Shown: positions 23,525-34,335 of the stretch, piece by piece | Position numbering within the stretch: the stretch's first letter is position 1 | Layout: the number at the start of each line of letters is the position of its first letter | Source of the DNA: Acheta domesticus | Taxonomy: Eukaryota; Arthropoda; Insecta; Orthoptera; Gryllidae | Assembly: GCA_031308135.1 (NCBI GenBank) | Contig: JAHLJT010008446.1 | Location: 162,375,532 to 162,439,531, forward strand | Length of the DNA stretch: 64,000 nt | Direction: 5' to 3' | Made by a program: the position numbers and the translations under genes | The notes under the pieces: generated by a model | Told to the model about the DNA's origin: nothing | Databases searched by the model: none | What the model saw: the letters and a program-made list of their open reading frames with translations, nothing else

Positions 23525-24357
23525 AGTAACGGAAAGACTTGAACTTTATCTACTTACGAATGGAAACATTTCTCAGGAAAAACAGAGCGTTTTCAGACTC
23601 ACAACACGGTTTTAGAAAATCAAAATCTACGGAAACTGCCATTTTTTCTTTTCTCAAAGATGTTGCTTCATCAATAGACCAAAATGAAATACCCATTGGA
23701 ATATTCTTAGATCTCTCGAAAGCTTTTGACGTTATTGACCATAAGATCTTGCTCTCAAAATTACCTTCGTATGGAATTCGTGGTATTGCCCTAGATTGGA
23801 TAACTTCTTACCTTAAACATCGGACTCAAAGAGTAGAAATACCATACTGGCAGGAAAGGACATTACATACTTATATTTCCAATTCTTTGCCAATTGTGCA
23901 TGGGGTCCCGCAAGGTCGATCTTAGGTCCTATTCTCTTTCTGTTATATGTAAACGATATGCCCTCGTCTATTAAAAATGGAAGAACGGTTCTGTTTGCTG
24001 ATGACACGAATGTTCTTTGCAAAAAAGAAGCAGTAAATAGTACAATTTCAGAAGTTTCAAATTGGTTTAATAATAACAAATTAATTGTTAACGAAAGAAA
24101 AACTGTTTCAATGCATTTTTGCATCTCAAATCGGCAATCGCATGTTCCATTGAAAATGAACAATATGCAATTAGCTGATGTTGAGGCAACAAAATTTTTA
24201 GGTCTTTCAATTCAATCAAACCTCAAATGGAATGTACATATAACAGAATTAAACACTAAATTAAGTTCATTATGCTATGCATTCAGAATTCTTTCAAATT
24301 CTGTCAGCCTTCATGCAGCTCGTTGCGTTTATTTTGCAAATGTGCATTCCCGCCTGA
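23525..24357 (+). pseudogene. CR1-like LINE reverse transcriptase fragment
   Basis: The first frame (23539-23925) covers RT palm: QHGFRKSKSTETAIF, then GIFLDLSKAFDVIDHKILL with motif A Asp, then GVPQG of motif B. After a frameshift at about 23920 the second frame (23958-24330) gives FADDTNVL (motif C, FADD) and KFLGLSIQSNLKWN. It starts inside the RT and ends at RCVYFANVH. The same family occurs inverted at 24358-24790, 27952-28860 and 42410-45940. The clade (CR1/L2/Daphne group) is inferred from motif style. Confidence 0.85.
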
Positions 24358-24795
24358 GATTTATTTATTTATTTATTTAGTCAAAAAAACAGTAAAAACT
24401 GTATATGACGTGTGGGGAAAGAAATTTATCTGCGCACATTTTCTTGAGGGCCAGAATTTTATAAAAAAAAACAAAAAGTCAGTATAGTCTCTAATTGTAT
24501 AGAAACAGTTTTGCAGCAGAAAAGATTTTACTTTAAACTTAAATTTGTGTACCGACTTTAATTGTTTTATGTCATCTGGCAATGCGTTGTAAAGTAACGT
24601 ACATGTATTGTATGTTGATTTCTTGTACTGAGCTGTTGATACTGACACTTGATGCACGTGATTTCTACGGCGTGTGTTGTAATTATAAATATCAATATTG
24701 CATGAAAATATGTTCCCTCCGTTAAGTAGGTCATTTTTGACAAACATTGACTGGCAAGCCTCTTTGAGTCCATGGTAGGTCTCATATCTGAGTCG
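24358..24795 (-). pseudogene. CR1-like LINE 3' end with (TAAA)n tail
   Basis: Opposite in orientation to 23525-24357 and meeting it at an ATTT repeat (24358-24379). The minus strand encodes the C-terminal YNALPDDIKQLKSVHKFK and then KVKSFLLQNCFYTIRDYTDF, typical of LINE ORF2 ends, followed by a short 3' UTR and (TAAA)n. The homologous 3' end also stands at 35694-35800. Confidence 0.75.
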
Positions 24796-25025
24796 CTCTC
24801 TCCATACCTTGAAAACGTCAATTTCTGAGCCCCCATTTTTCGCTTTTGTATAGTAAAGGCTCCACATCACCTCCTTCAATCCATCCCGCGTCCATCTCTG
24901 ACGATGGCTTCGAGCTACGGCCGGCTCTGGATCCCTGGGACTAACATCCGTGGGATGGCCAGACGTCGACAAGGACCAGATCTAGGGACTATCGGTGCCC
25001 TCTACGACACTTTCCTCTACTCGAC
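24796..25025 (-). mobile_element. Rearranged R4/Dong-like fragment: 3' UTR joined to ORF start
   Basis: 24796-24985 on the minus strand matches the N-terminal ORF region of the long copy (29500-29690): STSGHPTDVSPRDPEP, then HRQRWTRDGLKEVMW of the Myb-like domain. Immediately 5' of it, 24980-25025 matches the 3' UTR just after the stop codon (GTAGAGGGCACCGATAGTCC compared with 32982-33002). The join is at a CCTT shared by both parts. Such an order needs a head-to-tail dimer or a template switch. Confidence 0.7.
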
Positions 25026-25145
25026 TATCGATTGTACAGAAACAGATTATTTATTTAAGATCGGTGTCTTGTTTTCGAAGCTCCAAGGCGCTCTATTTTG
25101 CATGAGATAGCTATTTTGGGGCTCAATAGATTATAATGTGAAAAG

Positions 25146-26169
25146 GTTGTCATTTCAGTACAGGATGTCAGAGAAATTTAAAAAGTCAAATAAGGTACCT
25201 TTTACTGTAGTTTCTTGCGAAGAAATAATAAGCGTTAAGTGGATTCTAAATACGGCTAGGAAAGGTTTTCCGAGGCGTCGATACGATGTAATTATGAGTG
25301 TTCAGGAGTAGTATTTATAAAATCAGCCAGACCTCCGTTCACCGTCCGTAGGCCTCGTCCTGGTTGCATGATGAAATTCATGAGAAGGCATCCAGAAGTT
25401 AAGGGAAGAATAAGCAAAGGAGTTACTTCTGCCAGTGCTTGTGTGTCCGAAGCTGTTCTAAGAGGACGGTTTTCATCAACTGAGGCTTCGAAGAAGGGGT
25501 GTTTGAGTTACTGAAAGATCCTGTCAGGGTTTTTAATGGCGACGAAACAAAATTTACATTAAACAGCAAGAATCCTAGATTACCAAGGGGACAAAGAAAA
25601 TTGCTGAAATAGATATTGGAAAAAATAAGAAATCTGTAACTGTGATGTTTTCATTTTCTGCGTCAGGTGCTATAGTACCTCCAATGATGTTCCTGCCTTA
25701 CAAAAGACTCCCTAAAGAGATACTAAATTCAATCCTCAGCACATGGGGAATTGGCTTCTCTGATAGTGGTTGGATGAGATCTGACACACTTGTGGCTTAT
25801 ATTGAGAATGTAATTGCGACTTTTATTACAAATTCTGGTATTACACTGCTCGTTATACTGTTTTTGGATAGACACAGAAGTTACCTCACATTGCAGTCAA
25901 GTGAGATATGCTCTAAATTAGAGATCATTCTAGTTTCTCTTTATCCCAATGCCAAAAGGCTCCAGCAGCCAGTTGATGTAGCCGTCTTTTTTAATCAAAT
26001 ATGGCTGGAAAAAGGTCATACATGGGTGGCGGCATAAAAATCCAAATGAGCCTAAGACCATAAAGATGGTAGCACCAATTCTGGTAATTGTTATAAATTT
26101 CCAAAACGTGTGCTTAAAAAGGGTTCCAAGCACGTGACTTTTATCACTGGGACCCAAACGCCACAGATA
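25146..26169 (+). pseudogene. pogo/Tigger-like (DDE_1) transposase, broken
   Basis: ATG at 25146 begins MSEKFKKSNKVPFTVVSCEE, an N-terminal DNA-binding region. MRRHPEVKGRISKGVTSASA is the usual linker before the catalytic core. FNGDETKFTLNS carries the first catalytic Asp (about 25535). The ORF 25642-26037 has SASGAIVPPMMFLP, GWMRSDTLVAYIENV, then ILFLDRHRS with the second Asp and QQPVDVAVF with the third. A further frame gives HGWRHKNPNEPKTIK and ends at RHRYS, where the MITE at 26170 entered. Several stops and frame changes. DHG/SH is altered to DRHRS, but all three Asp positions are visible. Confidence 0.85.
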
Positions 26170-27390
26170 CAGCAGAACCCCGGTATTCCGAACTAATTGG
26201 GGAAGTGGTCTGTTCGGATAATCAAAAAATGTACCGTACTTATACAAATACATCTATAGGACTAACGAACCATCCTCTTCCTTATTTTTTCCATTTCCAT
26301 ATTAAGCCTGTAATATATATTTTTCTTCAAGGCCCTCTTTTCCTCTGACACTTGTTCATTATGTCACCTTGTATTTGATAATAATATAATCCGCCCTTGT
26401 CAATACAAACTATTCTTATTTGACTTTATTACCGAACAAAGAGGTACACCTGTGTAATTCAATCGCATAGAATATAAATTAATTAGTAATTTCACATACA
26501 GTTGCAGATTCTACAGGCTCTGAACAAGTGGGGGTAGAATCGAGAAGCATCGAACTAGCAAAAATGTAATAGAATGGTCAAGAAGATCTCATCCTGTAGA
26601 TTACGCAGCGAGGACCGTTTGTGTTAGGCCTTTGGACTCAAAATTTTAGTTTCTAAGGCCATAGAACGCTTTGTTTATGATTTATTTAATAATATAGAAT
26701 GAAAAATACGTGTGTTGCGGGTTGCATTTTACATGATTATTTATATACGGTTTTAAAACAAATCCTTCATATTTTTAAAGTCAAAGTGCAACTTGTGACG
26801 TCTCCCTAAAATTCTCTTTCTTTAGAGACCTCATTTATAAAGATTGGTTGCGTGCAAGAGCCGCAAAGGGAAGATATACTACTGAAATAATATAGGAGAC
26901 GATTACCAGTCACAATACAACGTTGCGTACGATATGAGAAAATGACAACGTAGCGTAGCGACATGAAGTGGCAATGTTGCGAATAACGGAGTACAGTACG
27001 TACGTAACCGATCGCATGCAGTAATGGTTGCTACATTGTTTAGAAGAGTTGAAGCACGGTTTATGTCGCTGCTGTTAAAGGGTACGTAGCTGTAACGTAG
27101 AATACGTACAGTAATCAGACGGCAGGTTGGCTTACAATGTGTTCATGCTTTTTTCGCTCTTAAATTAATACAAATCGGGTGATATAACGTACAATGCACG
27201 GCGTACCGTAGTTACCAGTGCAATAAATGTTGCATTTCGACAACTTGTGTTTCAATAGTTGTTCAGTTCTACTTAATTATAAAATCCTTTCTTTACATTG
27301 CAAATGAGTATTTTATTTATTTTGTTAGTTTTCCTCCATTCCGAATTTTGTTCGGATTATTCGAAATATCGGATATGCGAGGTTCTACTG
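26170..27390. mobile_element. pogo/Tigger-like MITE inside the pogo transposase
   Basis: TA duplications at 26168-26169 and 27391-27392. Left end CAGCAGAACCCCGGTATTCC; right end, inverted, CAGTAGAACCTCGCATATCC. Both ends contain TTCGGATAAT-type repeats. No transposase ORF inside, so non-autonomous. It interrupts a codon near the C-terminus of the transposase at 25146. Confidence 0.85.
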
Positions 27391-27392
27391 TA

Positions 27393-27605
27393 GCAATGGC
27401 CTGCACGAGTATTGATTGTGCACAAAATACTCAAACAGAAACCAATAATGATCATGAAAACATTACAATATGAATTAATTTCGTGAAATCATTGATTAAG
27501 TATTTACACACATTGCCAATTTAGATTTGCTTCATGAAGAGCCATCTCAAAGTGAGCGTGCACTTTACAAGTCGTTTTGCCAGTTTTATAATGCATCGGC
27601 AAATA
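27393..27605 (+). other. Flank of the MITE, possible transposase remainder
   Basis: Short open stretches follow the MITE (for example AMACTSIDCAQNTQTETNND) and could be the end of the interrupted pogo transposase, but no motif secures this. Confidence 0.3.
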
Positions 27606-27700
27606 CAGTCGACTCCGGTTATAGGCAACTTCTGGGAAACAACATATTTGGTTCTCTATATCCCAGGTTCACTACATCCGATTATGTCAAAATCAAATAA
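27606..27700 (+). mobile_element. pogo/Tigger-like terminal repeat fragment
   Basis: Starts after TA at 27604 with CAGTCGACTCCGGTTATAGG and contains TATATCC and CATCCGATTATG, the usual make-up of Tigger-type ends. No opposite end found; truncated by the hAT-like end that follows. Confidence 0.5.
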
Positions 27701-27732
27701 TTTCTCCATAACGATTGATTTTATTAATATAG

Positions 27733-27950
27733 AGCAGAGGTTCCCAAACTTTTTTCTCTTAGATCACTTTCAAAATCTTTCTGATATCAGCGAACCCCCT
27801 GCTGCTACATTTCTACCATATTCCCAAAACTCGTTAACAATGTGAAGATGGAAATGAAGATCTAACGATGGAAATTTGCGTCGCGGCAGAGTTGCAACCG
27901 TAAATTCTGTAACAGCATGGTGCATGTGGCCGTGCAGTCGACCCGACGGG
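27733..27950 (+). mobile_element. hAT (Charlie-like) 5' end fragment
   Basis: CAGAGGTTCCCAAACTTTTT is a typical hAT terminus. Downstream AACCCCCTGCTGC, TTTCTACCATATTCCC and AACTCGTTAACAATG fit the subterminal region. The right end is missing; LINE sequence follows at 27952. Confidence 0.6.
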
Positions 27951-27951
27951 A

Positions 27952-28860
27952 AACTCTCTAATATTTTTGAGAAAACTGACAAAAGAGAAATTGGCCGGTA
28001 ATTTTGAATATAATTTTTGTTCCCTTTTTTAAAAAGTGGCTTAATTTTTGCTGTTTTGAAAATATCTGGAAATATTCCTGTACATAAAGAAGCATTGAAA
28101 ATGTGAGTTAACGGATGTATAAAGGCAGGTGCACAAGTTTTTAATAAACATTCCGGAAATTCATCTAAACCAGATGAATATTTATTTTTTAGTTTACTGA
28201 CTATTCTGAGTATTTCGTTGGGAGAAGTATCGGAAATAAACATCGTATCGGAAATGTTTTGGGAAGTGTAAGATGTTGAATTTTATGGTTTTAGTCCCTT
28301 CGTGAGATCAGACGCAATTATAGAAAAGTGTTTGTTGAAGAGATTGGCAACTTTTTTCCGGATTACTCGTTTCCCTTTCATTATCCTTTAAAATAACATT
28401 CTCTACAAGGTATCGAGATGATGTGGTTGTATTTTTTACGATATCCCACATTGCTTTAGTTTTGTTACTAGCGCTCAAAATGTCCTGACTATTTTTCATT
28501 ATTTTTGCCTGAACTATTACTTTTCTTAAAATTCTTTTGTATTCTCGGAATTATATATGGAAACCGGGTGATACGTTATGATGTTTAGAAATAAAGTAAA
28601 GCAAACGTTTGTTTTCACACGATGTTCTTATTCCTTGTGTGATCCAAGTATTACTTTTATTTGAAATGTTTAATTTTCTCTTTTTAAGAGGAAAGCACGC
28701 GTTAAAATGAATTGAAAACTTGGAAGAAAGCGCATTTGTGTCAACAGCGTTATAAACTGCGTCCCATGATTCCTTCATCAAGTAGTCCGTACAAAATTTT
28801 ATATTAACTTTAGTGAATGCTCTGAACATGCGTGAATTATTTATTGTGTCAGTGTTTATG
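27952..28860 (-). pseudogene. CR1-like LINE fragment (end of EN linker and RT fingers)
   Basis: Minus-strand pieces in order: ITQGIRTSCENKRLLYFISK (28551-28829), KAMWDIVKNTTTSSRYLVEN (28308-28499), then SPNEILRIVSKLKNKYSSGL and IKPLFKKGNKNYIQNYRPIS (27950-28243). The last is the conserved RT fingers block. It lacks everything after KILE, where the hAT fragment begins. Homologous to 43430-44330 in the longer copy. Confidence 0.85.
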
Positions 28861-28929
28861 TTCTTAGTAATTGTAAGAATTTGTGCATTCTAATGGTCTA
28901 AAATGACAACAAAATATTTTTCATCCCTT

Positions 28930-29055
28930 TTTTTCATTTCATAATATTGACATGACATGTATTTCTAAAACACATCTAATCCCTGAAGAAAAAACTGCAC
29001 TTAAAGATTATAACATTTATAGAAATGATAGAATTTCTGACCATGCTTCTATGGA

Positions 29056-29056
<1 letters not shown>
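28930..29056 (+). pseudogene. AT-rich LINE endonuclease fragment, left of the R4/Dong insertion
   Basis: DMTCISKTHLIPEEK then DYNIYRNDRISDHAS matches the APE-endonuclease motif around ETHL and YRxDR. The reading ends in (TAA)n where the R4/Dong-like element begins. The same domain resumes in the same orientation at 33115. Confidence 0.6.

Positions 29057-29109
<53 letters not shown>
29057..29109. repeat. (TAA)n at the 5' end of the full-length R4/Dong-like element
   Basis: Seventeen or so perfect TAA triplets directly abut GAGGCCC, the element start. The element's 3' side also ends in TAA repeats. Confidence 0.95.
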
Positions 29110-29401
29110 GAGGCCCATAGAGGGTACAGGAGAGAAACTGGGTTGGCACACCAGGCCACTGATTAGAGTGGAGGCCCGAGCCTTGCATTAGCCAGCGAAG
29201 GAGGCTGCCTTCAGCAGTCAGTGAAAATCCCATAGGGTTTAGTAATGCCGACTGGCGATCGGAGGGACCCCTTGCTGGGCCCTGCGGGGGGATGCCCCGA
29301 GGCCACTGTGGGTCGCAGTAACGGATGGCAGGAAACAACCCGAGGGTTAAGTGTGATCTGTAAACTCGAACTTGCGTCCTGCGAATCTTCAATTCAAATC
29401 A

Positions 29402-32400
29402 ATGAGCAAAATGGATAGAACAAGAAATGTAATGAATATTAACGTGCCTTGTTCTACCAATGTCCCATACCTGCTCAGAAACCGAGCTAATGTCACCTTG
29501 TCGACATCTGGCTATCCCACGGATGTTAGTCCCAGGGACCCAGAGCCGGCAGTAGCTCGAAGCCATCATCAGAGATGGACCCGGGATGAATTAAAGGAGG
29601 TGATGTGGTGCTTTTACTATGCAAAAGCAAAAAATGGGGGCTCAGAAATAGAAGTTTTCAAGGTATGGAGAGAGCGGAACCCAGACATGAGACCTACCCT
29701 AGACTCAAAGAAGCTTGCCAGTCAACGACGATACATACTCAGCAGTGAAAAATTCACAGCAGAACAACTTGCTGACATTGAGAGAAATGTGGAGTATGTA
29801 CTTCGTTCGAACAATCCACATGACGAACATGTAGAACTTGAAAATGATGATCGCGTGGACGTTTCATCTCTTTCCAGTGAAACACACGTCAGTGGTGAAA
29901 ATTCATCTGGCAATGAATTACACGATAAGGACATGATGCGAAATATCCTTAGAAAGTGTTAGTCAACTTCCGTTTGAATCTCGCGAACCGTTGAGGAGAA
30001 TATACGAAACTGCCACAGCTAAAATAGTGATAGAAACAGTGGATTCTGTCTTAAATGAGGTGGTGGAGACCCCAGGCAGAGATCTAGATATTACTGAAAT
30101 CAATCACATCATATATGCAACTGGATATCTAGTATCTCAGATAATTTGGGGCCAGCCAAGAACACCGACGGCTGACAGCAAAACAGAGTAAACAGCTCTG
30201 TACCCCCATGGATGAACAGAATTATGAAACAAATAGCCGACACCCGGCGCGAAATATCACTCTTAGCTGAGGCATCTTCTAAATCAAGGCACACCTCTAA
30301 AGTTCAACAAAAAATATATAATGTTGAACAAAAATACGAAATTGAAAATGACACCAGCAGGCTAATGGTAGTTGAAAAGCTAAAAGAGAAAATTCAAGCA
30401 TGGGCTCAAAGAATTAGACGTTACAAACGTAGAATAGATTTACAGAACCGGTTGTTTGAAACAGACCCGAAGAGATTCTATCGCAATCTGATTCAAAAAC
30501 CGAATGGCAAAGCTGTTACTTCTTCAAAAGAACGTCGAAGCATTTTGGGCAGGAATCTGGGAGGAGAGCAGATCCTACAACAAAGACGCATCTTGGCTTC
30601 AATATGAAGTTGATGCTGCCGATGAACTTGTAGAAACAGTGGAAGATGTTCACCAATTCTCGGAAGAGGACTTCTTCCAAGCAATTAAGATCATGGGAAA
30701 CTGGAAGTCCCCCGGGATGGATAAGATCCAGATTTATTGGATTAAGAAATTAACACAATACATTCTCATCTAGCAAAGGCTGTTAACAAAATTTTAAAAA
30801 AGCTGTTAATAGCATTTAGCAAAGGCTGTTAATAACATTTTTGAAAACCCAAAGGAACTCCCGGAATGGCTCACACGCGGCATCACATATTTGCTACCCA
30901 AAGCGGGAGACAGCTCTTTGGCGAAGAACTACTGGCCAATTACTTGTCTGCCAGTACTGTACAAAGTTATCACTGCAGCCATAGCTGACAAAATGTACAG
31001 ACATCTAGATAAGAATCATCTAATGCCAGCTGAAGAAAAAAGATGTCGTAAAGGCTCTTATGGCTGAAAGGAAATCTTGCTACTGAATAAAGTCATCTTG
31101 AATGATGTAAAGAAACGCAAACGTAATTTGAGCATGGCTTGGATTGACTACCAAAAGGCCTTTGATAGTGTACCACACGATTGGATTTTGAAGACCCTGG
31201 AGATCTATCGATTTCATCCTAGACTTATTGAATTTTGCAAGGCTAGTATGAAGTCGTGGAGTACCAGGTTACTAATACACAGCGGAAAGGAGGCAGTAGA
31301 AACCAGAAGTATTCAGATTAACAGGGGTATTTTTCAAGGAGATTCACTATCCCCTCTGCTGTTTTGCATTAGTTTGATCCCACTATCGGGACAGTTGTCG
31401 CAAGCTGACTTTGGTTACATGCTTCATGACAATGAAAGGCCAGTATCACATTTGTTTTACATGGATGATCTGAAAGTGTTTGCTAAGAATGAAGCGATTC
31501 TCTCCCAAATGCTGTCAGTCGTGAATGACTTTAGCAATGACATCTGCATGAAGTTTGGTCTTGACAAGTGAGCAAAAATCAATTTAAAAGAGGGAAACTC
31601 ACAACGTCTCAGAACATTGAAATTGATACGCACACTGTGATTCAAGATCTTGAGCCAGGTAAAACCTACAAATATCTGGGCATTGAAGAATGTGAAACCA
31701 TCTCGAACGACAGAATGAAAGAGAGAATTCGTAGGGAGTATTATAGGAGAGTGAAACTGGTCCTGCAGTGCGCTCTGAATTCCAGGAATAAAATATCTGC
31801 AATAGGTAGTTTGGCGGTACCTGTAGCCGAATACAGTTTTGGATTAGTGGACTGGTCTGAGCAAGAAATTCGCACCATGGATCGAAAAACCAGAAAATTG
31901 CTAACAATGCATCATGTTGCCCACCCTCGAGCTGATATACATAGACTTTGTGTCACGTAAGGAAGGAGGAAGAGGCCTCAGACAAATTGAGGCCTCCTGG
32001 CACAATGCAGTCGGGTTGGGGAAGTATGTAGTCAGCCATCAAGATGACCCTCTAATGAGGCAGGTCATGAAATCTGACCGAAGAATGGGAAACAGAGGCA
32101 TTGTTAGTGTAGCAAGAAGCATTCCGAAGAAAACTAGGCAAGACACGTCGAATAACACAGACACTGAACTTCTGATGCTGCTAAACATGAAGTGTGAGAC
32201 ACAAAAAATGTTAAAGAAATTGTGGAGAGACAAACCACTCCACGGACAATACCTAAAAAGAATGGACAATGTGCAGATCAATAAAGATCAATCATTTATG
32301 TGGCTTAAAAGGGGAAGAATGAAGCCAGAATCGGAAGCACTTGTAATAGCTGCCCAAGATCAGGCTTTGAGAACACGACATTATGATAAAGCGGTTCTTA

Positions 32401-32984
32401 AAATTCCCCAAGATGATAAATGCCGCTTTTGCCAGGAGCAAGTAGAAACCATTGATCATATTGTCTCAGCTTGTCCAATCCTAGCAAAGACAGAATACCT
32501 GAAAAGATATGACAGGGTGTGTAGCTATCTCCACTGGCAGATCTGTACCGCCCTCGAAGTTCCAAACACATGCCCTAAGTGGTACGAACACTCACCAAAA
32601 CCGGTGACGTCTGTTGGATTGTGTACGATATTGTACGACCAACAAATTCAAACTGATCGCACGACAGCGGCAAACAAACCGGATAGAGTGATCCGGGATT
32701 TGGCGAAAAAATCATGTTTACTTATCCGTGTTGCTGTACCTTGCGATCAAAACGTCGTTACCAAGGAGGCAGAGAAACGTCTTAAATACAAGAGTTTGGA
32801 AATCGAGATCAGCCGAATGTGGGGCGTAAAAGCACAGGTCGTCCCGATAGTTATCGGAGCTCTGGGATTTGTACCGCAAAATTTGAGTAAGAACTTGTCT
32901 AAACTCCCAGGTAATTCAAAAGACTGGGAAGTGCAAGAAATTGCTTTACTTGGAACAGCCCACATTTTGCGTAAAGTATTGTAG
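29402..32984 (+). pseudogene. R4/Dong-like polyprotein (Myb, RT, CCHC, RLE), broken
   Basis: ATG at 29402. Residues ~60-110 form a Myb-like DNA-binding segment (HHQRWTRDELKEVMW). After a frameshift near 29940 the linker runs to about 30600. WKSPGMDKIQIYWIKKL opens the RT; LPKAGDSS follows; AWIDYQKAFDSVPHDW is motif A, GDSLSPLLF motif B and FYMDDLKVF motif C (31440-31480). Stops at 31066 (Cys codon TGC to TGA) and 31571 (TGT to TGA) are lesions because other copies keep Cys. 31914-32984 is open for 356 codons and contains CRFCQEQVETIDHIVSAC (CCHC) and the RLE core: KPD, about 13 residues, then VAVP and KYKSLEIEISRMW. The RLE Asp is Arg here (IRVAVP); the copy at 58621-58917 has IDVAVP, so this catalytic residue is lost. 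Confidence 0.88.
30740..30835 (+). repeat. Local tandem duplication inside the R4/Dong-like RT
   Basis: The segment CTAGCAAAGGCTGTTAA is repeated with A-rich filler, adding bases absent in the homologous copy at 18960-19010. It breaks the RT frame. A private lesion of this copy. Confidence 0.7.
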
Positions 32985-33114
32985 AGGCACTGATAGTCAT
33001 CGGATCTGCTCCTTAGGTATCTGGTTGCAACCTGGAGTAGATTTTCTATTCAGCCGACTCATAACATCTTTAGTCGTGATGTAATGGGAAAATAATAATA
33101 ATAAAAATAATAAT

Positions 33115-34335
33115 GAATTCAATATTTCATCAAGTTTTTTTGTCTATATCTAACATTTTAGAATGTACACCTACTAATTAAATTAAGTAACACTACTTAC
33201 TCTTTATATTCAATTTATAAACCCGCAAACAAACACCTTCCTACTCAAATTTATAATCTCATTTTTCAATCTTCTAATCCAATGATACTATTAGGAGATT
33301 TCAAAAGCAAAAAACACTTCTTGGAGATGCAACTCATCAAATTCTCAAGGTATTGATTTACAACAAATATATTGTACAAAATAATTTAGTCATACACCCT
33401 TCGAACCAACATTACTCTAATCATAACAATATATTACAATTTTAAGTATAATGATTACAAAAAATGTAAATCTGTGATGCTTTCAATCTTCTCTTCCTCA
33501 ATTAGATTTTAATAATCTCCTTATTAAAATATGTTTTAATTCTCCACTATTAAAAATGGGTTATTCCCTTCATAACATTTGTATAAACTGGGATATGTAA
33601 TGAACAAACATAAATTCAAATTTTAATTTCCCCAAAAAACAATAAATACACAATAAATAGATAATACTAAAAAATTATATAGAAACAGAAAAATTAACTA
33701 AAACATTTCTAGATGCTTACACATTACACTTCCAGCACACACATTTAACATTTCCATTCATACTGTATTCTTCCCTACATATTACTTAAATCTTTTTAAA
33801 GCCAAACATAATATAAGACTTTTTGGCAACAAACTCCTTGATATTAAAAGAACAATTAATAAGCTATCACAAAGTACGAAAGTATGTGTAAACCAATATG
33901 TTAGAAAAATTTCAAAATTATATTGCACAAATACACCCCAACAGCAGATCACAGTTCACATTGGTCAACAATTACAAAATTAAGAAAATGTTATTCTCCT
34001 GATCCAATATTAAAAAACAGCCTACTCCAGAATCTGCCTACATCAATTTTCAATCAAATCAGATCAAACTTTAAATGCAGAAATTGAGTTTCTTAAAAAT
34101 CTCTTTTCCACATTATTTGGTCCCTTCACAAAATATGAATATTCACAAAGCTTCAGGAAATTATTCTATTTCAAATAAAATGATTAAAGAACTTAATTTA
34201 GAAATAACTAAATTATTTCTTCTCAATTCTTTCTCTTTAACACAAATTTATGTTAAAAGTAACTGTACACCTAACAAATTTCCAATTTTTTTTCCACATA
34301 TTTTTTCAAATCTAAATGAAAATTATCAATAATTA
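33115..34335 (+). pseudogene. AT-rich LINE: endonuclease end, linker and start of RT
   Basis: IYKPANKHLPTQIYNL then NPMILLGDFKSKKHF fits the APE-endonuclease Y-x-P and GDFN block (Asn changed to Lys). Further on NKLLDIKRTINKLSQ-like linker text, then HKASGNYSISNKMIKELN fits the RT entry (SPGxDxISxxMIK), followed by LEITKLFLLNS. Very AT-rich and full of stops. Likely the same element as 28930-29056, split by the R4/Dong insertion. Confidence 0.5.

Larger units (their letters stand above)
29110..33114 (+). mobile_element. Full-length R4/Dong-like non-LTR retroelement in (TAA)n
   Basis: About 4 kb from GAGGCCCATAGAGG to the (TAA) tail at 33089-33114. It has a ~290-bp GC-richer 5' UTR, one ORF in decayed frames (29402-32984) and a short 3' UTR. 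The domain order (N-terminal Myb-like, RT with YMDD, C-terminal CCHC knuckle, restriction-like endonuclease) is that of the R2/R4 superclade. Insertion in TAA repeats at both ends matches the described behaviour of Dong. No 28S rDNA flank is present. It appears to sit inside the endonuclease region of another LINE. Confidence 0.88.

Noticed and set aside
28976..29392. Minus-strand ORF with a poly-leucine run
   Set aside because: Antisense of the TAA repeat and of the R4/Dong 5' UTR.
29110..33114. R2 element in 28S rDNA
   Set aside because: Flanks are TAA repeats and another LINE, with no ribosomal sequence.
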